Position numbers and translations under genes: made by a program. A stretch of 64,000 nt of DNA from G965222335 sp965222335 (GTDB taxonomy: Bacteria; Pseudomonadota; Gammaproteobacteria; Pseudomonadales; Halieaceae). Below are positions 28,180-37,070 of this stretch, in pieces (the first letter of the stretch is position 1; each line of letters opens with the position of its first letter). Location of the stretch: assembly GCA_965222335.1 (NCBI GenBank), contig OZ244944.1:3534001-3598000 (forward strand), written 5' to 3'. A model generated the notes under the pieces. The model saw only the letters and a program-made list of their open reading frames with translations. It had not been told where the DNA came from and ran no database searches.

Positions 28180-28210
28180 TTGACCTTATAGCGACTATAT
28201 AGTTTTAAAT
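28180..28210 (+). promoter_or_regulatory. CadR-regulated promoter with 19-bp spacer
   Basis: TTGACC (28180-28185), a 19-base spacer and TTAAAT (28205-28210) form a MerR-class promoter facing the CDF gene. The spacer carries an imperfect dyad ACCTTATAG-CGA-CTATATAGT (28183-28203, seven of nine positions paired). Confidence 0.85.
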
Positions 28211-28243
28211 GAAAGCCCGATCACATTCAAGTGGAGTCATATC

Positions 28244-29140
28244 ATGAGCAAAAACTGCGGAGACCCCTGTGGCGACGATGTAAAGCCCGCAGCGGATACC
28301 GATATGCAGGCCTCCTCCAACGCGTCGGGGGAATGGGTCAGCGTTTATGCCGTGCCGAAGATGGACTGTCCATCAGAAGAGCGCATGATTCGCCTGGCCC
28401 TAAGCGGCGTTGAGGGGATTCGGGCGCTGTCCTTCGACTTGTCGAACCGCCGGTTGAAGGTCGTGCATGACGGCGCGGTCGAGCTCGTCACCGCGAAACT
28501 GAAGACCTTGGAGCTAGGCGCCTCGCTTCAGGAAAGCGTCGCTGCCGATCCGGAGACCATCAAGGCCGCCGAGTTCTCGGCAGCCTCTGCTACGCAAGAA
28601 TCCGGGACCCTGCGCTGGTTGCTCGGCATCAATGCAGTCCTGTTCGTGGTGGAAATGACAGCCGGCCTGATTGCCCAGTCCACCGGCCTGATCGGAGAGT
28701 CCCTGGATAATTTTGCCGATGCGGCCGTGTACGGGCTTGCCCTTTATGCGGTTGGCCACAGCGTGAAAATGCAGCTACGTGCCGCGCATCTTGCGGGTGT
28801 ACTGCAACTGATCTTGGCTGTTGGCGTACTCATAGAGGTGGTGAGACGCTTTGTATTCGGTAGTGAGCCTGAATCGATGGTAATGGTGGCTATCGCATTC
28901 GTCGCGTTGATTGCCAATACCAGTTGTCTGCTGCTGATAGCCAAACACCGGGAGGGTGGCGCGCACATGAAGGCCAGCTGGATATTCTCGGCCAACGACG
29001 TGGTCATCAACCTGGGGGTTATCACCGCCGGCGCTCTGGTCGCGTGGACCGGCTCCAATTATCCGGATCTGATTATCGGCACCATCGCGGGGCTCGTCGT
29101 GCTTAACGGTGCCAGGCGCATTTTGGCGCTCAAGGGTTAA
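28244..29140 (+). CDS. CadR-linked CDF transporter with N-terminal HMA-like domain
   Basis: The 298-residue protein has a Cys-rich N-terminus (KNCGDPCGDD), a ferredoxin-fold domain like heavy-metal-associated domains (VPKMDCPSEERMIRLALSG, about 35-100; single Cys instead of CxxC), and a six-helix CDF transmembrane domain (starting about residue 125). As in the protein at 25154, the TM2 site is D-x-x-x-D (GESLDNFAD), not H-x-x-x-D, and the TM5 His position is not His (FSANDVVINLG). There is no C-terminal cytoplasmic domain. Control by CadR at the adjacent promoter suggests Cd/Pb/Zn export. The truncated lspA follows three bases later. Confidence 0.82.
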   Translation: MSKNCGDPCGDDVKPAADTDMQASSNASGEWVSVYAVPKMDCPSEERMIRLALSGVEGIRALSFDLSNRRLKVVHDGAVELVTAKLKTLELGASLQESVAADPETIKAAEFSAASATQESGTLRWLLGINAVLFVVEMTAGLIAQSTGLIGESLDNFADAAVYGLALYAVGHSVKMQLRAAHLAGVLQLILAVGVLIEVVRRFVFGSEPESMVMVAIAFVALIANTSCLLLIAKHREGGAHMKASWIFSANDVVINLGVITAGALVAWTGSNYPDLIIGTIAGLVVLNGARRILALKG

Positions 29141-29143
29141 ATC

Positions 29144-29416
29144 ATGCCCATTATTGGCAACAATCTCTTGCGATATGTCCTGTTTTCCATACCCGGCGGC
29201 TATGTTGTAGATTCCTTTGACTTCTATTGGCGAGACTGGCATTGGCCAGCTTTCAACCTTGCCGATATTGCAATTGTCCTCGGTGCGTTGCTTCTCGTTT
29301 TCGCAAGCTTGCTGCGAAAAGAAAATCCCAATACCGAGTTGGATGGATCTTCCAGAAACCTAAGAGGAAAATCCCTTAAAAATGCGCTCGGTTTGACCGT
29401 GCTTGCCAGTCGGTAA
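29144..29416 (+). pseudogene. lspA: Signal peptidase II (LspA) C-terminal fragment
   Basis: The frame contains the LspA C-terminal signature YVVDSFDFYWRDWHWPAFNLAD, which includes the second catalytic Asp, and the last transmembrane helix (IAIVLGALLLVFASLL). The first three helices and the first catalytic Asp (normally in G-N-x-x-D-R) are absent, and the sequence before YVVD is out of register with the family. The C-terminal tail is also atypical. An lspA copy is frequently linked to cadR-type metal loci, so this looks like the decayed partner of the CDF gene. Confidence 0.75.
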
Positions 29417-29468
29417 GGCTGCACTTCCTGGCCGCTAATCAAAGCCGAAATTTGTTTCTCGAAAACGA

Positions 29469-29501
29469 CCCGCTCCCGGCCAAATGGCGGCCAAGAGCGG
29501 G
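29469..29501. terminator. Possible bidirectional terminator between lspA fragment and czcA
   Basis: CCCGCTC (29469-29475) pairs with GAGCGGG (29495-29501), with an inner GGCC/GGCC pairing. It lies between two convergent transcription units. No clear T-run follows on either side, so termination is uncertain. Confidence 0.35.
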
Positions 29502-29515
29502 CTACCGGGATGCAA

Positions 29516-32500
29516 TTACACCTTTTCGTCCTGGCGGTGCAGCAATGTGTACAGAATTGGCAATACAAACAGCGTCAGTAGCGTCGATGAGATAATCCCG
29601 CCAATCACCACTGTGGCCAGCGGCCTTTGGACCTCAGCGCCGGTGCCCGTATTGAGGGCCATGGGCACGAAGCCGAGGCTGGCGACCAGTGCCGTCATCA
29701 GGACCGGACGCAGGCGTATCAGGGCGCCTTCCACCACGGCGGAAACCAGATCACCCTGGTTGTGCCAAAGATCCCGAATAAACGCCACCATCACCAGACC
29801 ATTGAGTACCGCCACCCCCGACAGGGCGATAAAGCCCACACCGGCGGAGATCGACAGCGGCATGTCCCGCAGCCACAGCAGCAGCACGCCACCGGTCAGG
29901 GCCAGGGGGACGCCGCTGAAGATGATCAGCGCATCTTTCAGCGATCCGAATGCCATTACCAGCAGGGCAATGATGATCGCCAGCGTCACGGGCACGACAA
30001 TGGCAAGGCGTTGGCTGGCGGATTCCAGTTGCTCGAAGGTGCCGCCGTAATTCAGCCAGTAGCCGGCGGGCAGATCCACTTCCTGCCGCACTCTGCTTTT
30101 GATTTCCTGCACAAAACCGCCCAGATCGCGATCCCGGACATTGGCGGTGACCACCACCCGCCGTTTGCCATTCTCCCGGCTGATCTGGTTGGGGGCCGGG
30201 GCCAGCTCCAGCGCCGCGACTTCTGACAGGGGCACATAGTCGCCTCCCGGCAGGGGCACCGGCAGATCCGCCAGGCTGTCCACATCCCGGCGGATGGCCT
30301 CGGGCAGGCGCACTACCAGCTGGAAACGGCGATCCCCTTCGTAGATCAGGCCGGTATTTTCGCCACCCACTCCCGCTGCCACCAGATCCTGAAGATCATC
30401 CACGGTCAGGCCGTAGCGGGATAGCGCCATGCGTTTGGGGTGCACCGACAGCATGGGCAACCCGGTGATCTGCTCCACTCGGGTATCGGTGGCCCCTTCC
30501 ACTGACTCCACGACTTCGAGCACCGCATTGGCGGCATTGAGCAGCTGCTCCAGGTCGTCTCCGAATACTTTGATGCCCAGGTCCGCCCGCACACCGGAGA
30601 TCAGTTCGTTGAAGCGCATCTCGATGGGTTGGGTGAACTCATAGTTGTTGCCGGGCAAATCCTTGACCGCCGCCTGGAGCTCCGCAATCAGTTCATCCCG
30701 GGATTTATCCGGATCGGGCCACTGTTCCTGGGGCTTGAGAATCACGAAACTGTCCGCGATATTTGGTGGCATGGGGTCGGTGGCCACCTCCGGTGTCCCG
30801 ATTCGCGAGAATACCTTGTCTACCTCGGGTAAGGCCTTGATGCGCCGCTCTAAAGGTTTCTGCATCGCAATGGATTGCTCCAGACCGGTCCCGGGAATGC
30901 GCAGGGCTTGCACGGTCATATCACCCTCGCTGAGCTGGGGTATGAATTCCGACCCCAGGGTGGTTGCTAACCAGATACAGACCGCCAGCAAGGCGCCGGC
31001 GCCCCCCAGTACCGGCCAGCGGAATTTCAGGGCCAGCTCCAGCGCCGGGCGATAGATCCCTTTGGCCGCACTGATGGCGGCACTTTCCTTTTCGCGGATC
31101 CTGCCTGTGAGGAACACCGCAACGGCGGCGGGGACGATGGTGAGCGAAAACACCATGGCTGACACCAGGGCCATGACCACGGTGGCGGCCATGGGATGGA
31201 ACATTTTGCCCTCTACCCCTGTGAGGGAGAAGATGGGGATGTAAACTACGGTAATGATCGCCACCCCGAACAGGCTCGGACGTATCACCTCGGTCGTGGC
31301 TTCATAGACGACCTGCAGCCGTTCCTTGAGCGGCAGGCGCGCACCCGTAGCCTGCTGAGACCCGGCCAGGCGCCGGATGCAGTTCTCCACGATAATCACC
31401 GCGCCATCGACAATCAGTCCGAAGTCGAGTGCCCCCAGGCTCATCAGGTTGGCGGAAACGCCGGTCCTCACCATGCCAGTGATGGTGGCGAGCATCGACA
31501 GGGGGATCACCGCCGCGGTAATAAGGGCGGCCCGCAGGTTGCCCAGCAGCAGGAACAGCACCACGATCACCAGCAGCGCACCCTCAAGCAGATTCTTCTC
31601 CACCGTGGCGATGGCCTTGTCCACCAGAGTGGTGCGGTCATAGACGGGTTCCACGCGAATGCCCTCGGGCAGGGATGGCCGGATATCCTCCAGCCGCTCG
31701 CTAACGGCCCGGGCGACACTACGGGAATTTTCTCCCATCAACATCATGGCGGTGCCGATCACCGTTTCCACGCCGTCGCGGGTGGCAGCCCCGGTGCGCA
31801 GCTCCTTGCCAATGGCCACTTCCGCGACATCCTTCACCCGGAGGGGCACGCCATCGCGGTTGGCGATCACTACTTGTTCGATGTCGCCGATGGTCTTCAG
31901 TTGGCCGGGGGAGCGCACCAGCAGCTGCTGGCCATTGCGTTCGATATAGCCAGCGCCACGGTTGGCGTTGTTGGCCCTCAGTGCCGCCACCAAGTCCTCG
32001 AGGCTGACGCCGAGCTCCAACAATTTTTTCGGGGAGGGCGTGACGTGATACTGCTTGTCGTAGCCGCCGATGGAATTGATTTCGATCACCCCGGGCACCT
32101 GGGCCAGTTGAGGTTTGATGATCCAGTCCTGCACTTCCCGCAGGGCAGTGGCATCCCAGGGCTCACCATTTTCCCGGGTGGCGCCGGGCGCCGCATCCAC
32201 GGTGTACATGAAAATCTCGCCCAACCCGGTGGCGATGGGGCCCATCTCCGGCTCCAGCCCAGGCGGTAGGACGCTTTTGATGGCGCCAAGGCGCTCGTTG
32301 ATCAAGTTGCGGGCGAAATAGATGTCCGTGCCTTCTTCGAACACCACGGTCACCTGGGACAGGCCGTAACGAGACAGGGATCGGGTGTAGGACAGGCTGG
32401 GCAGGCCGTACAGCGCCGTCTCCACCGGGAACGTGATGCGCTGCTCTGTCTCCAGGGGTGAATAACCGGGTGCCTCGGTGTTGATCTGCACCTGGACATT

Positions 32501-32629
32501 GGTGATATCAGGTACCGCGTCGATGGGCAGGCGCTGGAAACTCCAGACACCGACACCGATCAGCACCAGAATCAGCGAAAGCATGAGATAGCGCCGTTCT
32601 ACAGAGAGGCGCACGATAGCGTCGATCAT
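29516..32629 (-). CDS. czcA: Heavy-metal RND efflux pump, CzcA-type (system 1)
   Basis: This 1037-residue inner-membrane proton/metal antiporter exports divalent cations through the CzcCBA channel. It has the RND topology of twelve helices with two large periplasmic loops (about 35-335 and 555-865). The TM4 motif is DFGLIVDGAVIIVEN with D402, the proton-relay form found in Zn/Co/Cd pumps, not the Cu/Ag form of CusA. N-terminal LPIDAVPDITNVQVQI and the GLPSLSYTRSLSRYGLSQV porter segments are typical. It is the last gene of the operon; the adaptor gene lies 12 bases upstream. The second pump at 37424 is only distantly similar. Confidence 0.92.
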   Translation of the reverse strand: MIDAIVRLSVERRYLMLSLILVLIGVGVWSFQRLPIDAVPDITNVQVQINTEAPGYSPLETEQRITFPVETALYGLPSLSYTRSLSRYGLSQVTVVFEEGTDIYFARNLINERLGAIKSVLPPGLEPEMGPIATGLGEIFMYTVDAAPGATRENGEPWDATALREVQDWIIKPQLAQVPGVIEINSIGGYDKQYHVTPSPKKLLELGVSLEDLVAALRANNANRGAGYIERNGQQLLVRSPGQLKTIGDIEQVVIANRDGVPLRVKDVAEVAIGKELRTGAATRDGVETVIGTAMMLMGENSRSVARAVSERLEDIRPSLPEGIRVEPVYDRTTLVDKAIATVEKNLLEGALLVIVVLFLLLGNLRAALITAAVIPLSMLATITGMVRTGVSANLMSLGALDFGLIVDGAVIIVENCIRRLAGSQQATGARLPLKERLQVVYEATTEVIRPSLFGVAIITVVYIPIFSLTGVEGKMFHPMAATVVMALVSAMVFSLTIVPAAVAVFLTGRIREKESAAISAAKGIYRPALELALKFRWPVLGGAGALLAVCIWLATTLGSEFIPQLSEGDMTVQALRIPGTGLEQSIAMQKPLERRIKALPEVDKVFSRIGTPEVATDPMPPNIADSFVILKPQEQWPDPDKSRDELIAELQAAVKDLPGNNYEFTQPIEMRFNELISGVRADLGIKVFGDDLEQLLNAANAVLEVVESVEGATDTRVEQITGLPMLSVHPKRMALSRYGLTVDDLQDLVAAGVGGENTGLIYEGDRRFQLVVRLPEAIRRDVDSLADLPVPLPGGDYVPLSEVAALELAPAPNQISRENGKRRVVVTANVRDRDLGGFVQEIKSRVRQEVDLPAGYWLNYGGTFEQLESASQRLAIVVPVTLAIIIALLVMAFGSLKDALIIFSGVPLALTGGVLLLWLRDMPLSISAGVGFIALSGVAVLNGLVMVAFIRDLWHNQGDLVSAVVEGALIRLRPVLMTALVASLGFVPMALNTGTGAEVQRPLATVVIGGIISSTLLTLFVLPILYTLLHRQDEKV

Positions 32630-32641
32630 AGTGGCCTCCTG

Positions 32642-33580
32642 TTAATCGTCGTCTGACACGCTGGATTTTTCGATATCCGCCTTGATGAGATAGCTGTTCT
32701 CCACCACGTAGCGTTCGCCGGGCTTCAGGCCAGAAAGTATTTCGGTGAACTGGCCATCCGTGCGGCCCAACTCGACAGGCCGGGGCTCAAAGCTATTGCC
32801 TTCTTGCACAAACACGACCTGGGATTCGTCGAGCAACTGCAGGGCCCGATTTTCTATCACCAGCGGCACTTCGATACGCTCTACCACGATGCTCGCCGAA
32901 ACCAGCCGGCCCGGAGAAAGCAGATCCTCTGCGTTGGCAATTTCCGCGCGGGCAATGACGTAGGGCGAGTCGCTGTTCTGGGGCACGATATGATCGATCC
33001 TGGAATCGTACTGTGCATCTCCTGCGTCAATTCGCACCAGCTGTCCGGGCGCGATTTCGCGGCGCTGCCCCGGGAAGATTTTCAATTCCACCCATAGCGG
33101 GTCGAGCTTGGCGATGGTGAACAGTGTCTGTTGCCCGGCCAGCTCGCCGACGTTGATATTGCGCTGGATAACGGTACCGGCCAAAGGCGCACGCAAGGTG
33201 TAGGGTTGGAGGCTGTCGTTGGATTCGATGGTGGCCAATGGGTTGCCAGCCTTGACCGAGTCACCAAGACTGGCATTGATTTTCATAACCTGACCCGGGA
33301 AGCGTGCCCTGATCAGGGCAATCCCGTCGGGGTTGGGCACAAGGCGGCCATAGCTGGTGATCGTGCGCTCCAGAATGCCGGCGCCTGCGGCCTTGCTTCG
33401 GATACCGGCTTGCTCCGCCACATCGGCGGAGATTTCCACGTAGGTGCTCTCCGACTCCTCGTGCGCCTCGTTTACGCCACCATGCGCATTTTCACCGTGG
33501 TCATCTTCCGCGGCATGAGTCGGTCCGACCGTCAGCACATAGACGCTGGCGAGTATGAGTAAATAATAAACGACTTTCAT
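32642..33580 (-). CDS. czcB: RND periplasmic adaptor, CzcB-type (system 1)
   Basis: The 312-residue membrane fusion protein links pump and outer-membrane channel. A signal peptide (LLILASVYVLTVGPTHA) is followed by an acidic/His segment (EDDHGENAHGGVNEAHEE) that may bind metal, a split biotinyl-lipoyl domain (about 85-150; TITSYGRLVPN, LRAPLAGTVIQRNINVGE) and beta-barrel domains. The alpha-helical hairpin is very short, as in some CzcB proteins. It sits between czcC and czcA. Confidence 0.88.
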   Translation of the reverse strand: MKVVYYLLILASVYVLTVGPTHAAEDDHGENAHGGVNEAHEESESTYVEISADVAEQAGIRSKAAGAGILERTITSYGRLVPNPDGIALIRARFPGQVMKINASLGDSVKAGNPLATIESNDSLQPYTLRAPLAGTVIQRNINVGELAGQQTLFTIAKLDPLWVELKIFPGQRREIAPGQLVRIDAGDAQYDSRIDHIVPQNSDSPYVIARAEIANAEDLLSPGRLVSASIVVERIEVPLVIENRALQLLDESQVVFVQEGNSFEPRPVELGRTDGQFTEILSGLKPGERYVVENSYLIKADIEKSSVSDDD

Positions 33581-33597
33581 GGTAGTAATCCTGTTGT

Positions 33598-34890
33598 TCA
33601 GCGGTCAGCCAGAGGCTGCGCCGTCAGTTGTTCGATCAGAGCCTGGTTGAGCAGCGCCGTGGTGGCGGTATCGACCAGCGCCTGCCGGGCGGAGAGCAAT
33701 TCCCGTTGGGCGGCGGTCCACTCCACATAGCTGTAGCGGCCGCGTTCGTAGGCCTCGCGGGTCTGGTTGAGTGCCTCGGTCAAGTCGGGGAGCATTTGGC
33801 TGCGGATTTGCGCCACCGCCTCAATGCTTTGTTGCCGTAGGTGGTAGGCGTCATACAGGCGGACATGGAGACGCAGCAGCGTGTCCTCCCGGCGAAAGCG
33901 GACTTCATCCCGCGCCGCCAGGGCGGCCTGCACCTCGCCGCGATTGCGCCGTCCGGAAAACAGTGGTACGGAAAACCCGGCGACCAGCGCCGAGTCATCC
34001 GTCTCCTCGAAACGCCGGATGCCGACCTGCCAACGGATGTCGCTCTCGGACTGGCTGCGCGTCAGCTGAATCTCCGCTTCACGGATACGCTGTTCGCTGG
34101 CATAGATTTGAATGGCTGGGCTGTCGCTGACCCGCTGGTACAGGGCATCAAAGTTGGCGGAGGAACCGAACTGGAACAGATCGCCTTCCAGAATCTGAAA
34201 GTCCGGGCCGGTATCACCCCACAGCGAAGCCAGAGCCATTTTCCGGCTCTCGTATGCGGCTCGCAGACGGGACTGCTCAATTCGACTCCGGGTGAGCGCG
34301 GCCCTGGCGCGCATGACCTCGGCCTGGGGCGCTGCGCCGCGGCCGGCGCGACGGGCGACGATCTCGTGAGTGGCCCCGGCCAGCGCCACAGCTTCAGCGG
34401 CCAGTGCGAGTTTTTCCTGCAGGGCCAGGGTGGCGACAAAGCGCTGGGTCACCTTGCCCAGCACATCCAGCGTTTCGGCCCGGCGCTCGGCCTCGACCCG
34501 CCCGTACCGTGAGTCAACCAGGTTGACGCGGGCCTGACGCTTGCCGCCAAACTCGAGGACCGATGACAAAGACAGGGTGTACTCCGCCCCGTCGACCCCT
34601 TGCAGATCGTCGCTGCCGAGGAAATTTTCCACTTCCAGGCCGGCGTCCAGGGCAGGGTTTTGATCTGCCGTAATGCGGCGGCCCTCGAGCCCATTAAGGC
34701 GAAGGTCGAAGACCTGGAGGCTGGGGTTTTGCGCCATAGCCCGCGAGAGGGCCTCGGGCAGGGTTAGCGGCTTATTCCCGGCATAAGCAAGGGATGCACT
34801 CGATGCCAGTGCAAGAAGGCAAAACACTTGGATAAAAAAGTGGCGCGGCACAGCGCACCGCTCATTTTTTATGGGCGTTCCAAAAAGCAT
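33598..34890 (-). CDS. czcC: RND outer-membrane channel, CzcC-type (system 1)
   Basis: This TolC-family protein of 430 residues has a signal peptide after a short polar start (FCLLALASSASLAYAG) and two repeats of long amphipathic helices (TLPEALSRAMAQNPSLQVFDL at the first; Gln/Arg-rich coiled coils after). A GTG eleven codons on (giving VPRHFFIQ) is an alternative start. First gene of the czcCBA core; a small Cys/His-rich periplasmic protein gene precedes it. Confidence 0.88.
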   Translation of the reverse strand: MLFGTPIKNERCAVPRHFFIQVFCLLALASSASLAYAGNKPLTLPEALSRAMAQNPSLQVFDLRLNGLEGRRITADQNPALDAGLEVENFLGSDDLQGVDGAEYTLSLSSVLEFGGKRQARVNLVDSRYGRVEAERRAETLDVLGKVTQRFVATLALQEKLALAAEAVALAGATHEIVARRAGRGAAPQAEVMRARAALTRSRIEQSRLRAAYESRKMALASLWGDTGPDFQILEGDLFQFGSSANFDALYQRVSDSPAIQIYASEQRIREAEIQLTRSQSESDIRWQVGIRRFEETDDSALVAGFSVPLFSGRRNRGEVQAALAARDEVRFRREDTLLRLHVRLYDAYHLRQQSIEAVAQIRSQMLPDLTEALNQTREAYERGRYSYVEWTAAQRELLSARQALVDTATTALLNQALIEQLTAQPLADR

Positions 34891-34953
34891 GGGACTGCTC
34901 CTACGAAAATCTAAATGACAGCTACCCCCCGAAGGGGGAAGGGGTTCGCAGGA

Positions 34954-35304
34954 TCAGGCGATAGGAGGGCGAAAAGGAGAGGAGGGAGCGATAGAGGAAA
35001 TATTGGCCTGATAGTGCGTCAGGCTTTTGCCAGGCAGAAAGCTTAAAGTGCCTGGCAGGTAACTCATCGATAACATATGGCAGTGTCCATGGCACAGCTC
35101 ACACTGTTCGATGGAGATGTCCGGTGCCTCTGGAGATTGGCTGCTTGTTGAGTTGTCGGCTTCAATATCCGGAAAGTCGGCGAGGTGCCCAGTATTTTGA
35201 TGACCCGCCCCCGGCTGGAAAAACTGCTCCATATCGGCAATAGCCAGCACTGACTGCAAAGCAATCATGAGCGTGAATACCACTACGAAACAGCGTTTAA
35301 CCAT
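34954..35304 (-). CDS. Small periplasmic Cys/His-rich protein heading czc operon 1 (CzcI-like)
   Basis: The 116-residue precursor has a signal peptide (VVVFTLMIALQSVLAIA), a disordered acidic stretch and the metal-ligand-like cluster CELCHGHCHM near residue 70, and ends in PFRPPIA. A paralogue heads operon 2 (43062): it has the same layout, a CHSCHCHGSHM cluster and the ending RPPIA. This fits the small CzcI-like periplasmic proteins found at the head of czcCBA operons, perhaps metal buffers or regulators; the function is inferred. Confidence 0.7.
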   Translation of the reverse strand: MVKRCFVVVFTLMIALQSVLAIADMEQFFQPGAGHQNTGHLADFPDIEADNSTSSQSPEAPDISIEQCELCHGHCHMLSMSYLPGTLSFLPGKSLTHYQANISSIAPSSPFRPPIA

Positions 35305-35330
35305 ATAGATGGCCCCAAAATTCGATGGCG

Positions 35331-35359
35331 AGTTTAGCCGGAGGGCAAGTACATTGCAA
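35331..35359 (-). promoter_or_regulatory. Promoter of czc operon 1
   Basis: Reading on the minus strand, TTGCAA (35359-35354), 17 bases, then TAAACT (35336-35331) form a sigma70-like promoter about 27 bases before the first gene of the operon. Confidence 0.55.
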
Positions 35360-35424
35360 CCACCAGGAAGAAGCTAACCAAGATCATGCATCGTATTTCG
35401 ACAGATGGAACCGGGCTGCGGTCA

Positions 35425-35560
35425 GTTGGCACTCCTGATCAGGGGCGGCGGACAGCGCGAGTACGCGACCATTCCGAATAACTCAACCTGGGACTGGAAG
35501 GGGTGGTGTACAGGAGAAAGCCCAAGGGCGGTCAGAGCAACACCTCCCGTTGACGGGCGA
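35425..35560 (-). pseudogene. Collapsed remnant of an arsenite/bile-acid-type permease
   Basis: The DNA at 35428-35495 (CTGATCAGGGGCGGCGG, then ACCATTCCGAATAACTC) closely matches the 3' end of the intact permease gene at 46222-46300. The next bases (GGTGGTGTACAGGAGAAAGC, then AGAGCAACACCTCCC) match its 5' part near 47030-47080. The middle, some 700 bases, is deleted. This is a second copy of that permease reduced to its two ends. Confidence 0.7.
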
Positions 35561-35671
35561 AAGCACCTGTTGTCGTCACTGTTCGGCAGTGTGCTCCGAA
35601 CCTGATTATGCGCCTTGGCGGCCTGTTGAAATAGTCTCCGTTCTTGCCGGTGCTTACGGAGAATTTCTCTC

Positions 35672-36580
35672 TTAACCATGCCCATAGGTGTGGGCATCTT
35701 TGTGCATATGGTCCGGGTGCTCGAATTCCAGTGTTGAATGACTGATGTTGAATTCCTGCGCCAGAGCCTGCTTTATCCTGTACTTGATGCTCTCAAGCTG
35801 ATCCCATGCACTTTCCTCGATAATTACATGGGCCTCCAGCGAGGCATCGTGTTCGCCCATCTGCCAAAAATGCACATGGTGAAGGTCGACAACGCCTTCA
35901 ATGTTGGACAGGGCAACGATGACGGCATCGGTATCGATATCCACCGGGCTGCCCAGCATGAGTGTCCTGATGGTGCCGCCGATTTCTGTCAGACCCAGGT
36001 AGAGAATGTAGCCCGCGATGCCGATGGTGATGGCAGGATCAACCCACCGCATGTCGTAGAGTAAAATAAGGGTCCCACCAATGACCACGGCGACCGACGC
36101 GAGTGCATCCGACAGATTGTGGAGAAACAGTGCGCGGATGTTGACGCTGTCTTTCTGCATCGAATAGGTGAGCAAGGCTGTCAATGCGTCCACGGCCAGG
36201 GCGATACCACCAAGCCAAACGACCCACCAGCCCTTTACCTCCGGAGGATCAATGATCCGTATGCCACCTTCGTAAATCAGGTAGACCCCGATAATGATCA
36301 AGGTAGTGTAGTTGATGAGGGCTGCAACGATTTCAATGCGTCCGTAGCCAAAGGTCATTTTTGCGTCAGCCGGGCGGCGTGCAATTTTTTGCGCCGCGAA
36401 CGCGATGACGAGTGAGGCCATGTCAGAAAAGTTATGCAGGGCGTCGGCGATAAGGGCGAGACTGCCGGCAAAGATGCCTCCCCCAATCTGAGCCAGGGTC
36501 AGGATCCCGTTCGCCCAGATGGCGATAGCAACACGCTTGTCCTTGGACTCGGGGGGCATATGCACATGGTCGTGACTCAT
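35672..36580 (-). CDS. czcD: Cation diffusion facilitator, CzcD/ZitB type
   Basis: The 302-residue protein is a classical CDF: His-rich N-terminus (SHDHVHMP), six helices with H-x-x-x-D in TM2 (IADALHNFSDM) and in TM5 (LFLHNLSDALAS), and a cytoplasmic C-terminal domain with metal-site histidines (DLHHVHFWQMGEHDASLEAHV), ending in a His-rich tail (HPDHMHKDAHTYGHG). It should export Zn, Cd or Co from cytoplasm to periplasm, feeding the Czc pumps. It differs from the two D-x-x-x-D CDF-like proteins upstream. Confidence 0.93.
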   Translation of the reverse strand: MSHDHVHMPPESKDKRVAIAIWANGILTLAQIGGGIFAGSLALIADALHNFSDMASLVIAFAAQKIARRPADAKMTFGYGRIEIVAALINYTTLIIIGVYLIYEGGIRIIDPPEVKGWWVVWLGGIALAVDALTALLTYSMQKDSVNIRALFLHNLSDALASVAVVIGGTLILLYDMRWVDPAITIGIAGYILYLGLTEIGGTIRTLMLGSPVDIDTDAVIVALSNIEGVVDLHHVHFWQMGEHDASLEAHVIIEESAWDQLESIKYRIKQALAQEFNISHSTLEFEHPDHMHKDAHTYGHG

Positions 36581-36642
36581 TGGGCTTACCTCGCTTGGTG
36601 TCTATGTATAAAGATGCATCTGCTGTATTCAACTTACTCTGT

Positions 36643-36670
36643 GCTTGGTCGCTTGGTCGCTTGGTCGCTT
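36643..36670. repeat. Short 8-mer tandem repeat
   Basis: GCTTGGTC is repeated three times with a fourth partial copy. It lies between two small genes and has no evident role; such tracts vary in copy number by slippage. Confidence 0.8.
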
Positions 36671-36705
36671 TTGCCTTTTCGACTTTGTGGATTTTGGGCC
36701 ATTGG

Positions 36706-36900
36706 CTACTCATCCTTTTTGACAGTTTTCAGGAATTCTGCAAGGCTGTCTTCGGCCGCTTTTTTGTCCGGGAATGGCCCGATATTTTGACCTTCACGGG
36801 TTAAAAAATACCAGTCACTGTTAATGGCGTGGATGCGATGTGTTCGAAAGGATGGAGCTTCTTTCGAGTCAGTTTTTCGATGCTTGGATGAATCACTCAT
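36706..36900 (-). CDS. Small soluble protein with WYF-TREG-GPF motif (DUF6316-like)
   Basis: The 64-residue product has a basic N-terminus and the motif SDWYFLTREGQNIGPFPDKK, followed by a short helix (AAEDSLAEFLKTV). Small proteins with this W-Y-F-x-T-R-E-G...G-P-F pattern are widespread in pseudomonads and relatives and resemble a minimal GYF-like or DUF6316 fold. The function is not known. It lies between the czcD and PII genes on the same strand. Confidence 0.6.
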   Translation of the reverse strand: MSDSSKHRKTDSKEAPSFRTHRIHAINSDWYFLTREGQNIGPFPDKKAAEDSLAEFLKTVKKDE

Positions 36901-37024
36901 AATCTTGTCCTGCTGTCATGACCTTGCCCAGTAAAGCCATCCAAAACGGCTTGAAATAACTGTACAAGGTCATGAGCCACAGCTCCTGTTGAGGATGAAT
37001 CATCAGGTGTAGAGGAAGAGAAAG

Positions 37025-37070
37025 CTGAGAAGGAACCCTCCAGCATGAAGAGGGCGGGTTCTTTTCTCAG
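37025..37070 (-). terminator. Terminator at the end of czc/cus operon 2
   Basis: CTGAGAAGGAACCC (37025-37038) pairs with GGGTTCTTTTCTCAG (37056-37070) around a 17-base loop, with one bulge. On the minus strand the hairpin is followed by a pyrimidine-rich stretch (CTTTCTCTTCCTC). It includes the stop codon of the PII-like gene. Confidence 0.55.
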
